A stretch of DNA of 31,086 nt, from contig JAKIVF010000031.1 of the NCBI GenBank assembly GCA_021647145.1, forward strand, positions 1 to 31,086. The letters run 5' to 3'. The notes beneath the pieces were generated by a model, which made no database searches, was not told where the DNA came from, and saw only the letters and a program-made list of their open reading frames with translations. Every line of letters begins with the position of its first letter. Positions within the stretch are counted from its first letter, which is position 1. The DNA is from Methylococcaceae bacterium. GTDB lineage: Bacteria > Pseudomonadota > Gammaproteobacteria > Methylococcales > Methylomonadaceae. This document shows positions 1 to 8,487 of this stretch, one piece after another. The position numbers were made by a program, and so were the translations under genes.

Positions 1-153
1 ATTATAGATAGAGCAAATCAGAGGAACAGACATTCCTGTATTACTTAATAATAGGGCATGAGCACGTCTTCGACTTAAATGAAGAGGATGGTTTTTATGC
101 ATCTCGTTTAAGGTGATGATTTCTTCGATCGTTAATTCTTTTATGTATATCAC
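1..153 (-). mobile_element. IS630-type transposase, N-terminal part, cut by window edge
   Basis: Reading the minus strand from a possible GTG at 153 to base 1 gives 51 codons without a stop. They include ELTIEEIITLNEMHKNHP and then SRRRAHALLLSNTGMSVPLI. This is the pattern of the N-terminal helix-turn-helix of IS630-family transposases (acidic helix, HP, RRRA-A-LLS--G-S---I). An in-frame TAA lies at 162-160, so little can lie upstream. The catalytic DDE part would lie beyond the left edge, so I cannot say whether the element is intact. IS630 elements insert at TA. The family call rests on motif recognition only. Confidence 0.6.
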
Positions 154-241
154 TTGAAGTTAAGGCAGTAAATAATTGTTTATTTTATACCTTTTTTCGT
201 TAAATTAATTTTACGTGGGTACTTAGTTGGATTGAAGCAGC

Positions 242-666
242 TTATCTAGAACACCTTAATACATATTTTAAGTAAAGAGCCAAATCATGGATGAGGGTTT
301 CTAACTTACTTCTTTTATAATCACCATGGCTAGCAATAAAAGCGCGTTCAATATTTTTTACTTGTTTTTGGATATAGGACTTGTCTTCTGGCTCATATAA
401 TCCCAATGCATTATCCCACTCTGCAATTCTGTAGTTTTTGATAAAACTGTATCTTGTTTATTATTGTAACCATGTATTAAAAATAAAACTCTTTTTCCTG
501 AAATTTCATTTAATAACTCCTTTTCTTATAATTTTCGTAAGGTCAGGCCAGTACTAAAACCAATCTCTTTATATTTATGCCCATGAGCTTTTAAAGTATC
601 AGGGTCATTAAAACTTTTTTTAGAGCTACTTATTATCACCGGTTCATTACTTCTGTAATAGGTTTT
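242..666 (-). pseudogene. Degraded alpha/beta-hydrolase-like gene
   Basis: On the minus strand one frame runs from about 666 through a TAA at 528-526 and then reads EISGKRVLFLIHGYNNKQ. The VLFLIHGYNN stretch looks like the oxyanion strand-turn (HG-x-N) of alpha/beta hydrolases such as the DUF900 type. After about position 436 the coding sense appears to move to another frame. That frame reads RIAEWDNALGLYEPEDKSYI and continues, protein-like, to a TAA at 244-242. So there is at least one internal stop and one frameshift or deletion. No nucleophile elbow is visible. It lies beside a transposase fragment, which fits a decayed locus. The two halves could instead come from two different dead genes. 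Confidence 0.45.
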
Positions 667-708
667 TTATGATAAAACTCTTTTTATTATTAAACAAGTA
701 AAAGGCTT

Positions 709-738
709 TTGATAGAGTTGGCATAAAAATGGCATAAT
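709..738 (+). promoter_or_regulatory. Possible sigma-70 promoter for the yrbG-kdsD-lpt operon
   Basis: TTGATA (709-714) and CATAAT (733-738) are separated by 18 bases and lie 33 bases upstream of the yrbG ATG. This is the only good match in front of the operon. It is inferred from spacing and consensus only. Confidence 0.35.
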
Positions 739-771
739 ACGCACCAATAAACGATTACTTTAAATTATTAT

Positions 772-1749
772 ATGTTACTCAATGTTATTGCTTTAATTGT
801 CGGACTGATTGTATTAGTTATTGCGGCGGATAAATTTGTAATTGGTACTGTGTCAATTGCAAGACGTCTTGGTATATCACCATTATTAATTGGGTTAACT
901 ATTGTGGGGCTGGGAACTTCTGCTCCAGAAATAATTGTTTCTGCAATTTCATCCTGGCAAGGAAATGCAGGGTTAGCAGTGGGAAACGCTTTAGGTTCTA
1001 ATATTGCTAATATAGGATTAATTCTTGGATGTACTGCTGTTATTTCGCCCTTAGCCTTTAAGTCAGATTTACTTAAACGTGAATTGCCTATATTAATGGT
1101 AGTTAGTTTGATTTGTTATTTCTTGGCATTTGATGGTTTGACTCAAATTGACGGTATTATCATGTTAATTATACTTGTTGCTTTTTTAGCGTGGTTAATT
1201 CATTCTGCTAAACAGGAACAGAAAAAAAATGTTTTGCAAGACGCTTTAGCAGAAGAGATGGTTAATGAAATGCCAGAAAATGTTTCTGAAAAGAAAGCAT
1301 GGTTGTTTTTTGTTGTTGGATTAATTGGGTTGTTAGCTAGTTCCAGACTTTTGGTCTGGGCTGCTGTTAATATTGCGGAATCTTTTGGTGTCAGTGATTT
1401 AGTAATTGGCTTAACTATAGTCGCTTTAGGTACAAGTTTACCAGAGCTGGCAGCTTCAATCAGTAGTGTATTAAAAAATGAAGATGAGTTGGCAGTAGGA
1501 AATGTTATTGGATCTAATATGTATAATCTACTAGCTGTTTATTCATTGCCAGGATTGATTGCTCCAGGCCCTGTTGAAGAGTCTGTTATTTATCGAGATT
1601 TTCCAGTATTACTAGGATTTACCGGTATTTTATTTGTTTTAGGATATGGATTGAAAAAAACGGGTTACATTAACCGGCTTAAAGGAATCTGCCTGATATT
1701 AGGTTATTGTGTTTATCAATGGGTAATTTACCAAAGCACAACCATTTGA
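772..1749 (+). CDS. yrbG: Sodium/calcium exchanger family protein YrbG
   Basis: A 325-residue inner-membrane protein of the CaCA (cation/calcium exchanger) superfamily. It shows the expected internal duplication. GLGTSAPEIIVS (about residues 46-57) and GNALGSNIANI (about 71-81) recur as ALGTSLPELAAS and GNVIGSNMYNLL in the second half. These alpha repeats line the ion path, and the two acidic residues in the PE motifs bind cations. About ten hydrophobic segments are visible, with a charged loop near residues 145-175. Length is normal for YrbG. The stop overlaps the next start (TGATG at 1747-1751), so it is probably translated together with kdsD, as in the E. coli yrbG-kdsD order. The ion specificity of YrbG in the cell is not established. 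Confidence 0.9.
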   Translation: MLLNVIALIVGLIVLVIAADKFVIGTVSIARRLGISPLLIGLTIVGLGTSAPEIIVSAISSWQGNAGLAVGNALGSNIANIGLILGCTAVISPLAFKSDLLKRELPILMVVSLICYFLAFDGLTQIDGIIMLIILVAFLAWLIHSAKQEQKKNVLQDALAEEMVNEMPENVSEKKAWLFFVVGLIGLLASSRLLVWAAVNIAESFGVSDLVIGLTIVALGTSLPELAASISSVLKNEDELAVGNVIGSNMYNLLAVYSLPGLIAPGPVEESVIYRDFPVLLGFTGILFVLGYGLKKTGYINRLKGICLILGYCVYQWVIYQSTTI

Positions 1750-2729
1750 TGAAGAGTAATCATAATCAAAATTTAAAAGCACTGGGTCTGGCAGTCATAA
1801 GAACTGAAGCACAAGCGGTTATTGCCTTAGAAAAAAAAATTAATGATAATTTTGTGCAAGCTTGTCATTTAATGCTTAATTGTAAAGGGCGAGTGGTTGT
1901 CACAGGCATGGGTAAGTCAGGACATATTGCAGGAAAAATTGCAGCTACTTTAGCTAGCACGGGGACACCGGCTTTTTATGTTCATCCCGGTGAAGCAAGT
2001 CATGGAGATTTAGGTATGATCACATCTCAGGATGTGGTATTAGCATTATCGAATTCAGGAGAAACAGGTGAAGTACTCACAATTTTGCCGATTATAAAAC
2101 GCATAGATGTCCCCTTTATCGCAATGACAGGAAACTTTGAATCATCATTAGCAAAGTTTGCCACGGTACATATAGATGTTTCTGTAGCAGAAGAAGCTTG
2201 TCCTCTAGGTCTTGCACCTACGTCAAGTACAACAGCAGCATTGGTGATGGGTGATGCATTAGCGGTTTCTTTGCTGGAAACCAAAGGTTTTTCTCGAGAT
2301 GATTTCGCGCTATCCCATCCCGGCGGGAGCTTAGGAAAGCGCTTGCTGCTAATGGTTAGTGATATTATGCATTCTGGAAGTGAAGTCCCTGTCATATTGA
2401 AAAATGCCTGGGTAAGTGATGCCTTGTTAGAAATGACAGAAAAAAAGCTAGGAATGACAGCTGTGGTCAATAAAGAAAATCAGGTTCTAGGTGTTTTTAC
2501 TGATGGAGATTTAAGACGAATGTTAGAAAAAAACCTGAATATTCATAAAACAGTTGTTGCAGAGGTGATGACGGAAAATTGTAAGGTTATTCAGGATGAT
2601 ATTTTAGCTGCTGAGGCAATGAAAGTGATGCAACAGAAAAAAATTAATGCCTTATTAATAGTTGATGATCAAAATAGATTGTCTGGTGCTTTAAATATGC
2701 ATGACTTGATAAGAGCAGGAATAGTTTAA
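1749..2729 (+). CDS. kdsD: Arabinose-5-phosphate isomerase KdsD
   Basis: Converts ribulose 5-phosphate to arabinose 5-phosphate, the first committed step to Kdo, the inner-core sugar of LPS. The ATG at 1749 is preferred over an upstream ATG at 1707. It overlaps the yrbG stop and gives 326 residues, close to the usual 325-330. The N-terminal SIS sugar-phosphate domain carries VTGMGKSGHI (about residues 50-59), the EASHGDLGMI stretch and SNSGETGEV. Two CBS domains follow (about residues 205-326), with VFTDGDLRRMLE in the first. The kdsC ATG follows the stop directly. Isomerases of this family can be duplicated (GutQ), but the position beside kdsC and lptC supports KdsD. Confidence 0.95.
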   Translation: MKSNHNQNLKALGLAVIRTEAQAVIALEKKINDNFVQACHLMLNCKGRVVVTGMGKSGHIAGKIAATLASTGTPAFYVHPGEASHGDLGMITSQDVVLALSNSGETGEVLTILPIIKRIDVPFIAMTGNFESSLAKFATVHIDVSVAEEACPLGLAPTSSTTAALVMGDALAVSLLETKGFSRDDFALSHPGGSLGKRLLLMVSDIMHSGSEVPVILKNAWVSDALLEMTEKKLGMTAVVNKENQVLGVFTDGDLRRMLEKNLNIHKTVVAEVMTENCKVIQDDILAAEAMKVMQQKKINALLIVDDQNRLSGALNMHDLIRAGIV

Positions 2730-3254
2730 ATGAAAGAAATTATAAAAAAAGCTAAAAAATTAAAATTACTCATTCTTGATGTTGACGGTGTATTAACAGA
2801 TGGACGGTTATTTTTTGACGATAAAGGGAAAGAATATAAATGTTTTCATGCCCGTGATGGACATGGAATTAAATTATTATGTGAAACTGGCGTACAAGTT
2901 GCCGTTATTTCAGGTAGAAAATCAAATTCTGTCGCACTACGGATGAAAAACTTAGGTGTAGAGCTAGTCTATCAAGGGCATGAAAATAAAATTGCTGCAT
3001 TTAATGAAATTATCCAAAAATTATCGCTTGAGCCTGAACAAGTTGCCCATGTTGGAGATGATTTACTTGATTTGCCTATTATGACTCGTGTTGGGTTATC
3101 AGTTGCAGTGAATGATGCAAATGATGCAGTTAAAGACTATGCCGATTGGTGTACAACAACAAAGGGGGGTCTAGGTGCTGTTAGAGAAGTATGTGATTTT
3201 ATTATGCAATCACAAGGGACATTTGAAAACGTACTGAAACGTTATATGCAATGA
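2730..3254 (+). CDS. kdsC: Kdo-8-phosphate phosphatase KdsC
   Basis: HAD-family phosphatase that removes phosphate from Kdo 8-phosphate before CMP activation. The catalytic motif is ILDVDGVLTDG, with D17 as nucleophile and D19 as acid/base. Motif II is VISGRKS (about residues 59-65) and motif III is VGDDLLDLPIM (about residues 108-118). At 174 residues without a cap domain it matches the tetrameric KdsC class. It begins at the base after the kdsD stop, and its own stop overlaps the lptC start by four bases (ATGA), so the genes are translationally coupled. Confidence 0.95.
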   Translation: MKEIIKKAKKLKLLILDVDGVLTDGRLFFDDKGKEYKCFHARDGHGIKLLCETGVQVAVISGRKSNSVALRMKNLGVELVYQGHENKIAAFNEIIQKLSLEPEQVAHVGDDLLDLPIMTRVGLSVAVNDANDAVKDYADWCTTTKGGLGAVREVCDFIMQSQGTFENVLKRYMQ

Positions 3255-3829
3255 CAACTAGCCGAATTCGACTTTATTTAGTTCTATTGGTTTTAGGACT
3301 TGGCTCTTGGTTGGCAGCCTATTTTCTTGAAGAACATAAAAATACTGAATATTCGGCAATTGATCATAGTCCAGATTTCTTTAGTGTGAATTATTTAAAA
3401 AAAGAAACGGATCAAGATGGATGGTTAAAAAATGAATTATTTGCCGATAAAATGGTTCATTACGCTGATGATGGTACAACCCATTTAACTCGTCCCGTAA
3501 TGACTTTATACAACGTCAAACATAATTTAGAATTGGCTCCATGGCTTATAACGGCTGAAACAGGCTTACTAGAAGCTGATAATGATCATTTAATACTGAT
3601 GGGGCAGGTTTTTATAGGTAGAGAAAAAACTAAGAAGCATAATATGTTTAAGATTAATACATCAGAACTCTTAGTGACGCTTTCAATTAATTTCGCAGAA
3701 ACAACGGAATGGGCTGAGTTATTAGATGGTTTGAATAGAACAGAAGGTATAGGGTTCGAAGCTACTTTTACTGATCCTATACGAATAAAGTTTTTGTCGA
3801 AGGTTAAAGGAAGATATGAATTTAATTAA
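3251..3829 (+). CDS. lptC: LPS export protein LptC
   Basis: Single-pass inner-membrane protein that takes LPS from LptB2FG and passes it to LptA. It has a short basic N-terminus, one membrane segment (about residues 7-26, LYLVLLVLGLGSWLAAYFL), then a periplasmic beta-jellyroll region containing the DGWLKNELFADKMVHY-type strand pattern. It has 192 residues, against 191 in E. coli. The ATGA overlap with kdsC and a 14-base overlap with lptA place it in the operon. Sequence conservation in LptC is low, so the call leans on topology and gene order as well as sequence. Confidence 0.9.
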   Translation: MTTSRIRLYLVLLVLGLGSWLAAYFLEEHKNTEYSAIDHSPDFFSVNYLKKETDQDGWLKNELFADKMVHYADDGTTHLTRPVMTLYNVKHNLELAPWLITAETGLLEADNDHLILMGQVFIGREKTKKHNMFKINTSELLVTLSINFAETTEWAELLDGLNRTEGIGFEATFTDPIRIKFLSKVKGRYEFN

Positions 3830-4322
3830 GTTTTTTATTTTTACAATTCTTTTGGTGTGCAGCCATTTAGCATTAGCACTAAAAAGTGATGCAGAACAAC
3901 CAGTCACTATTGATTCAAATACGGCAAGTTATGATGATGCTAAACAGATAAGTACTTATATTGGAAAAGTTATTACTGTACAAGGAAGTTTGCATATTGA
4001 ATCTGATAAATTGGTGATTTATTTTAAACAGGGTGAAATAGTAAAAATGGTTTTTACGGGCAAACCTACTACATTTAGACAGCGCCCAGCAGAAGGGAAA
4101 GAAGAAATTCATGGTGAAGCTTTGACTGGCGAATATTATCCAAATAAAAATAAATTAGTTTTGATTGAAGAGGCTGTAGTTTCACAAGGAAATAATCGTT
4201 CTGAAAGTAGACTAATAATTTATGATAGCAAAAACTCTGTTATTAAGGCAGGTGAGCAATCCTCCGATTCAAAGCGAGTTCATTCCATTTTTAAACCTAA
4301 AGCAAAAGGGAAAAAGAATTAA
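3816..4322 (+). CDS. lptA: Periplasmic LPS bridge protein LptA
   Basis: Builds the periplasmic bridge that carries LPS from LptC to LptD. The signal peptide is MNLIKFFIFTILLVCSHLALA (cleavage near residue 21). The OstA/LptA jellyroll domain covers about residues 28-140, with PVTIDSNTASYDDAKQISTY, then GKVITVQGSLHIESDKL and an EIHGEALTGEYY stretch. A lysine-rich tail follows. Its 168 residues are slightly fewer than the E. coli protein. The start lies inside the end of lptC, and its TAA overlaps the lptB ATG (TAATG at 4320-4324). Confidence 0.92.
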   Translation: MNLIKFFIFTILLVCSHLALALKSDAEQPVTIDSNTASYDDAKQISTYIGKVITVQGSLHIESDKLVIYFKQGEIVKMVFTGKPTTFRQRPAEGKEEIHGEALTGEYYPNKNKLVLIEEAVVSQGNNRSESRLIIYDSKNSVIKAGEQSSDSKRVHSIFKPKAKGKKN

Positions 4323-5047
4323 TGGCTCGTTTGGCAGGAAAACATTTGATTAAAAGTTACAATAATCGAAATGTAGTTGATGGTGTCTCTTTGAATGTTG
4401 ATACAGGTGAAGTTGTAGGGCTACTTGGACCAAATGGAGCTGGTAAAACAACCAGTTTTTATATGCTGGTTGGTTTGGTCAAAGCTGATGGTGGGGAGGT
4501 GTTTATTGATGATATGGATATCACTTATTACCCCATGCATGACCGAGCCAGGCTTGGTATTGGATATTTAGCGCAGGAACCTTCAGTTTTTCGTAAATTA
4601 ACTGTTGCAGAAAATTTACGTGCAGTGATACAAATTCATTCAGCAATCAGGAAGGGTCAGGTTGAAATTGTTATTGATGACTTATTGGAAGAGTTTAGTA
4701 TTTTACATTTACGAGATCAAGTGGCTTTAGGGCTTTCTGGTGGAGAAAGACGTAGAGTAGAAATTGCCAGAGCATTAGCAACAGATCCACAGTTTATTTT
4801 ATTGGATGAACCCTTTGCAGGGGTTGACCCTATATCAGTGATAGACCTGCAAAAAATAATTGCTCATCTTAAACAAAGGGGGATTGGTGTTTTAATCACG
4901 GAACATAAAGTAAGGGCTACACTAGAAATTTGTGATCGAGCGTATATACTTAATGGAGGGACTGTTATTGCAGAAGGAACAACAAAAGAAATTGTTGCTA
5001 ATGAAGAAGTTCGGAAAGTGTATTTAGGCGATAATTTTAGTCTTTAG
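4322..5047 (+). CDS. lptB: LPS export ABC transporter ATPase LptB
   Basis: Cytoplasmic ATPase that powers LPS extraction with LptF and LptG, which are not in this window. Walker A is GPNGAGKTT (about residues 36-44), the signature motif is LSGGERRRVEIARAL, and Walker B is FILLDEPFAGVDP. The switch histidine is in LITEHKV. At 241 residues it equals the E. coli length. The bases that follow (5048-5125) hold no gene and no clear terminator, so transcription may continue into rpoN. Confidence 0.97.
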   Translation: MARLAGKHLIKSYNNRNVVDGVSLNVDTGEVVGLLGPNGAGKTTSFYMLVGLVKADGGEVFIDDMDITYYPMHDRARLGIGYLAQEPSVFRKLTVAENLRAVIQIHSAIRKGQVEIVIDDLLEEFSILHLRDQVALGLSGGERRRVEIARALATDPQFILLDEPFAGVDPISVIDLQKIIAHLKQRGIGVLITEHKVRATLEICDRAYILNGGTVIAEGTTKEIVANEEVRKVYLGDNFSL

Positions 5048-5125
5048 GGTTTTAATCCTTATCAAAATGCATTTATTGGATAGTCTGAAATAATAGTGAG
5101 TCAATTAACTTAGGTTAGAGGTTTA

Positions 5126-6577
5126 ATGAAGCAATCTTTACAACTACGTATTGGTCAAAGTTTAACAATGACGCCGCAATTACAGCAGGCGATCAAATTG
5201 TTACAGCTATCTACACTGGATTTACAACAAGAAATTCAACAGGCTCTTGAATCAAACATGATGCTGGAGGTTGATGAGGAGGTTGCGAACACTGAGGATA
5301 ATAATCTAGTCGTCCAAGAAGAGTCAAAGGGAGCAGTTGAAAGCGAAGTGACTAGCGAAGGCTCACAGACGGATTTACCTGATGAATTGCCTGTTGATTC
5401 TAATTGGGAGGATGTTTATGAAAATACTCATCCAATAACTGCAGCGGCATCGGAGGCCGCTGAATATGAAACTCAACATAGTAAATCAGAAACTTTATTA
5501 GATCATTTATTACAGCAATTAGAACTACTATCTATTTCGGAAAGAGATCATGCGATTGCCATCGCAATTATTGACTCAATTAATAAAGATGGGTATTTAA
5601 GTGAGTCTATTGATGATATTTATCTTGGCTTATATTCTCAGCTTGAAGATCTGGAGCAAGATGAGGTAGAAGGCGTTTTACATCGGGTACAAAATTTTGA
5701 TCCTATCGGCGTTGCTGCAAAAGATCTAACAGATTGCTTGATGATACAGTTAAAGCAATTGCCAGAAATTGTTCCTTTTAGAAATGAAGCAATTGAAGTT
5801 GTTAGCCGGTCACTTGATTTATTAGCAACAAATGATCAAGTAAGATTAATGCGGCGACTTGGTTTGTCTGAGTTGCAATTAAAAGAGGTTGTGTTTTTAA
5901 TTAGAACATTAGACCCAAAACCGGGGGCTAGTATTCAAAGTCTGGAATCTAATTATATTGTTCCAGATGTTTATGTAAGCAAACAAAAGGGGGGTTGGAA
6001 GGTTATTTTAAATCCAGATATCGCTCCAAAATTACGAGTAAACTCGACTTATTCGAAAATGATAAAAAGAGCGGATAATACAAAAGAAAATGTTACTATG
6101 AAAGAACATTTACAAGAGGCTCGCTGGTTTATAAAAAGCTTACATAGTCGAAATCATACTTTATTACGGGTTGCAGAAAGTATTATAGAAAAACAACAAG
6201 GGTTTCTAGAACATGGAGCTATTGCAATGAAACCAATGGTGTTAAGGGATATTGCTGAAGAGTTGGATCTACACGAATCAACCATATCTCGAGTTACCAC
6301 ACAGAAATATATGCATACACCTAATGGTATAGTAGAATTTAAATACTTTTTTTCAAGCCATGTTTCAACCGAGGGGGGAGGTGAGTGCTCAGCAATTGCA
6401 ATTAGGGCTCTTATTAAAGAGTTTGTAGGAAATGAAAATCCTGAAAAACCTTTGAGTGATAGCAAAATAGCAGATATATTAAAAGAAAAGGGTATTAACA
6501 TTGCTCGTCGAACAATAGCTAAGTATCGAGAAGCTATGTCCATCCCTTCATCAAGCCAGAGAAAACGTCTTTTGTGA
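5126..6577 (+). CDS. rpoN: RNA polymerase sigma-54 factor RpoN
   Basis: Alternative sigma factor for enhancer-dependent promoters. Region I (residues 1-50) has the typical glutamine/leucine pattern LRIGQSLTMTPQLQQAIKLL that interacts with AAA+ activators. An acidic region II spans about 50-115, followed by the core-binding domain. The helix-turn-helix is near 370-390 (LRDIAEELDLHESTISRV), and the RpoN box ARRTIAKYRE at 460-469 reads the -24 element. It has 483 residues, a normal length. A GAGG ribosome-binding site precedes the ATG. It lies downstream of lptB, as in most Gammaproteobacteria. Confidence 0.97.
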   Translation: MKQSLQLRIGQSLTMTPQLQQAIKLLQLSTLDLQQEIQQALESNMMLEVDEEVANTEDNNLVVQEESKGAVESEVTSEGSQTDLPDELPVDSNWEDVYENTHPITAAASEAAEYETQHSKSETLLDHLLQQLELLSISERDHAIAIAIIDSINKDGYLSESIDDIYLGLYSQLEDLEQDEVEGVLHRVQNFDPIGVAAKDLTDCLMIQLKQLPEIVPFRNEAIEVVSRSLDLLATNDQVRLMRRLGLSELQLKEVVFLIRTLDPKPGASIQSLESNYIVPDVYVSKQKGGWKVILNPDIAPKLRVNSTYSKMIKRADNTKENVTMKEHLQEARWFIKSLHSRNHTLLRVAESIIEKQQGFLEHGAIAMKPMVLRDIAEELDLHESTISRVTTQKYMHTPNGIVEFKYFFSSHVSTEGGGECSAIAIRALIKEFVGNENPEKPLSDSKIADILKEKGINIARRTIAKYREAMSIPSSSQRKRLL

Positions 6578-6610
6578 CGGTATAAATATTTTTAATAAGG
6601 AGTTTATTCT

Positions 6611-6901
6611 ATGCAAGTAAGTGTAACGGGTCACCACATTGAAGTAACTGATTCATTAAGAAATCATGTTGAAGAAAAGATAGGTAAACTAAAGAGACAT
6701 TTTGATAATGTGACAGATATACATGTGATTTTAACAGTAGAAAAGCTTGATCAAAAAGCCGAAGCTACTGTACAAATAAGTGGGGCAAAGTTATTTGCAG
6801 ATGATGTACAAGAAGATATGTATAAAGCAATAGATAATATGGTTGATAAATTAGACCGTCAAATTATTAAGCACAAAGAAAAGACAGGAAAGCATAGATA
6901 A
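6611..6901 (+). CDS. hpf: Ribosome hibernation promoting factor HPF
   Basis: Short HPF/YfiA-family protein of 96 residues that binds the 30S decoding centre and promotes inactive 70S dimers in stationary phase. It shows the alpha/beta pattern MQVSVTGHHIEVTDSLRNHV, the basic KIGKLKRHFDN segment, and the C-terminal DMYKAIDNMVDKLDRQIIKH helix. It lacks the dimerisation domain of long HPF. AAGGAG lies 9 bases before the start. In E. coli ptsN and rapZ come next; here mgtE follows instead. Confidence 0.93.
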   Translation: MQVSVTGHHIEVTDSLRNHVEEKIGKLKRHFDNVTDIHVILTVEKLDQKAEATVQISGAKLFADDVQEDMYKAIDNMVDKLDRQIIKHKEKTGKHR

Positions 6902-6916
6902 ATATTTTTCATTTCG

Positions 6917-6970
6917 GTGTCTTTTGTTTGATTTTAACGACAAGTATTTTTTAAATCATTCAAAAGACAC
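6917..6970 (+). terminator. Long stem-loop between hpf and mgtE
   Basis: Bases 6917-6934 pair with 6953-6970. A 10-bp outer stem (GTGTCTTTTG with CAAAAGACAC), a 2x2 T-T internal loop and a 6-bp inner stem (TGATTT with AAATCA) surround an 18-base loop. The position after hpf fits a terminator, but no T run follows on the plus strand. It may instead be a processing, attenuation or protein-binding site in front of mgtE. Confidence 0.45.
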
Positions 6971-7006
6971 ATTTAAGCCTTAATCTATTTTTGTACACTT
7001 TTACCT

Positions 7007-8368
7007 ATGCCATCATCTACCGTAAACCAAGAACATAATGAAAACTTATTAACACAGGTTACCGAATATTTGGATGCGGGATCATCGGTTGAAATAAGGA
7101 ATCTTATTCATTCTTTGTACCCAGCAGAAACGGCAAATATCCTTGAATCCTTAGATATAGAACAAAGAGAAAAAATATGGGGTGTCATTCCTCCTAGTGT
7201 AATGGGAGAAATTTTAATAAGAGTGGGTACTGAAGTCGGTCAAGGGTTATTGAAAATGACTGATAGAAAGGATTTGATCAAAGCAACGGAAAACCTTGAA
7301 TCAGATGATATGGTTGATTTGCTTCATTCTTTACCTGAGCCTCTGCTATCTGAGGTTATGGAATCAATTGGAGTGCATGAACGAAATAGACTTGAGTCAG
7401 CACTATCTTACGATGACCATACCGCAGGTGGACTTATGTCTCTAGATGTCTTGACTATTCGACCAGATATGACACTTGAAGTTGTCATGCGTTACTTGAA
7501 TAAACGTGGAGGTATGCCATCTTCAACAGATAGTTTGATTGTTGTGGATCGTTCTGATCATTTGTTAGGCGTTTTATCATTATCAGATTTGTTGACAAAT
7601 AAACCCAGTACAAAAGTTGCCAATGCTATGGATGTAAGGGTGAGGGGGATTCCTTATCAAATGTCAGCAACAGAAGTGGCAATTTTATTTGAACAGCGAC
7701 AAATGTTATCAGCCCCTGTTGTTGCTGAGAATGGTCGATTAATGGGGCGGATTACTATTGATGATGTGGTTGGAGTCATAAGAGAAGAAGCTGATCATTC
7801 AATAATGAGTATGGCTGGGCTGGATGAAGAGCAGGATATGTTTGCACCTGTTATGACCAGTGCTAAACGGAGAGCAGTATGGTTAGGTGTAAATTTATTG
7901 ACAGCATTTTTAGCCTCCGGCGTTATTGGCTTATTTGAAGCGACTTTAGAAGAAATAGTTGCTCTCGCTGTATTAATGCCTATTGTCGCGAGTATGGGTG
8001 GTATTGCAGGGAGTCAAACATTGACGTTAGTTGTAAGAGGACTAGCTTTACGGCAAGTGAGCAGTGCAAATGCGAAACAATTATTGATTAAAGAAGTATC
8101 AGTGGGTGTGGTTAATGGTTTTTTGTGGGCGAGTATTGTGTCAATTATTGCGAGTCTTTGGTTTCAGGATATGGACTTGGGGCTGTTATTAGGAGCAGCC
8201 ATGATCATAAATCTAGTTTGCGCAGCAGTGGCTGGAGCAAGCATTCCTATTATCCTCGATAAAATGGGTATTGATCCTGCATTGGCCGGCGGAGTGTTAT
8301 TAACAACAGTAACCGACTGTATAGGGTTTTTGGCCTTTTTAGGATTGGCGACAATATTTCTGTTGTAG
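7007..8368 (+). CDS. mgtE: Magnesium transporter MgtE
   Basis: Dimeric Mg2+ channel of the inner membrane, gated by cytoplasmic Mg2+. The N domain (about residues 20-130) is a superhelix with repeated acidic helices, such as SDDMVDLLHSLPEPLLSEVM. Two CBS domains follow (about 140-262), the first starting at GGLMSLDVLTIRPDMTL. Five membrane helices occupy about 290-453, including the pore segment PIVASMGGIAGSQTLTLVVR and GGVLLTTVTDCIGFL. Its 453 residues are typical. No Shine-Dalgarno sequence is visible before the ATG, and no better in-frame start was found. Cation choice in this family can include Co2+, but Mg2+ is the usual substrate. Confidence 0.95.
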   Translation: MPSSTVNQEHNENLLTQVTEYLDAGSSVEIRNLIHSLYPAETANILESLDIEQREKIWGVIPPSVMGEILIRVGTEVGQGLLKMTDRKDLIKATENLESDDMVDLLHSLPEPLLSEVMESIGVHERNRLESALSYDDHTAGGLMSLDVLTIRPDMTLEVVMRYLNKRGGMPSSTDSLIVVDRSDHLLGVLSLSDLLTNKPSTKVANAMDVRVRGIPYQMSATEVAILFEQRQMLSAPVVAENGRLMGRITIDDVVGVIREEADHSIMSMAGLDEEQDMFAPVMTSAKRRAVWLGVNLLTAFLASGVIGLFEATLEEIVALAVLMPIVASMGGIAGSQTLTLVVRGLALRQVSSANAKQLLIKEVSVGVVNGFLWASIVSIIASLWFQDMDLGLLLGAAMIINLVCAAVAGASIPIILDKMGIDPALAGGVLLTTVTDCIGFLAFLGLATIFLL

Positions 8369-8384
8369 AGAAAAAAAGTTTTTA

Positions 8385-8419
8385 GGGTTGGGCATGCCGT
8401 TTCTTTGGCAACTCAACCC
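8385..8419 (-). terminator. Possible terminator between convergent mgtE and lipase gene
   Basis: GGGTTG (8385-8390) pairs with CAACCC (8414-8419), with an inner GCC/GGC pairing. Read on the minus strand, the stem is followed by TAAAAACTTTTTTT, so it suits the lipase gene that ends at 8488. The stem is short and has unpaired bases. Confidence 0.35.
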
Positions 8420-8487
8420 AAACCCAACAACAACAAAAAAAAATATTATTTTAGGTATGGAAGGATTGTGGTGTCATCCCACAAAAT

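Noticed and set aside
1707..1748. Upstream ATG for kdsD
   Set aside because: It would overlap yrbG by 43 bases and add 14 residues not typical of KdsD; the TGATG overlap start fits better.
6154..6543. 129-codon minus-strand frame inside rpoN, and similar frames inside other genes
   Set aside because: Shadows of well-identified genes, without ribosome-binding sites or family motifs.
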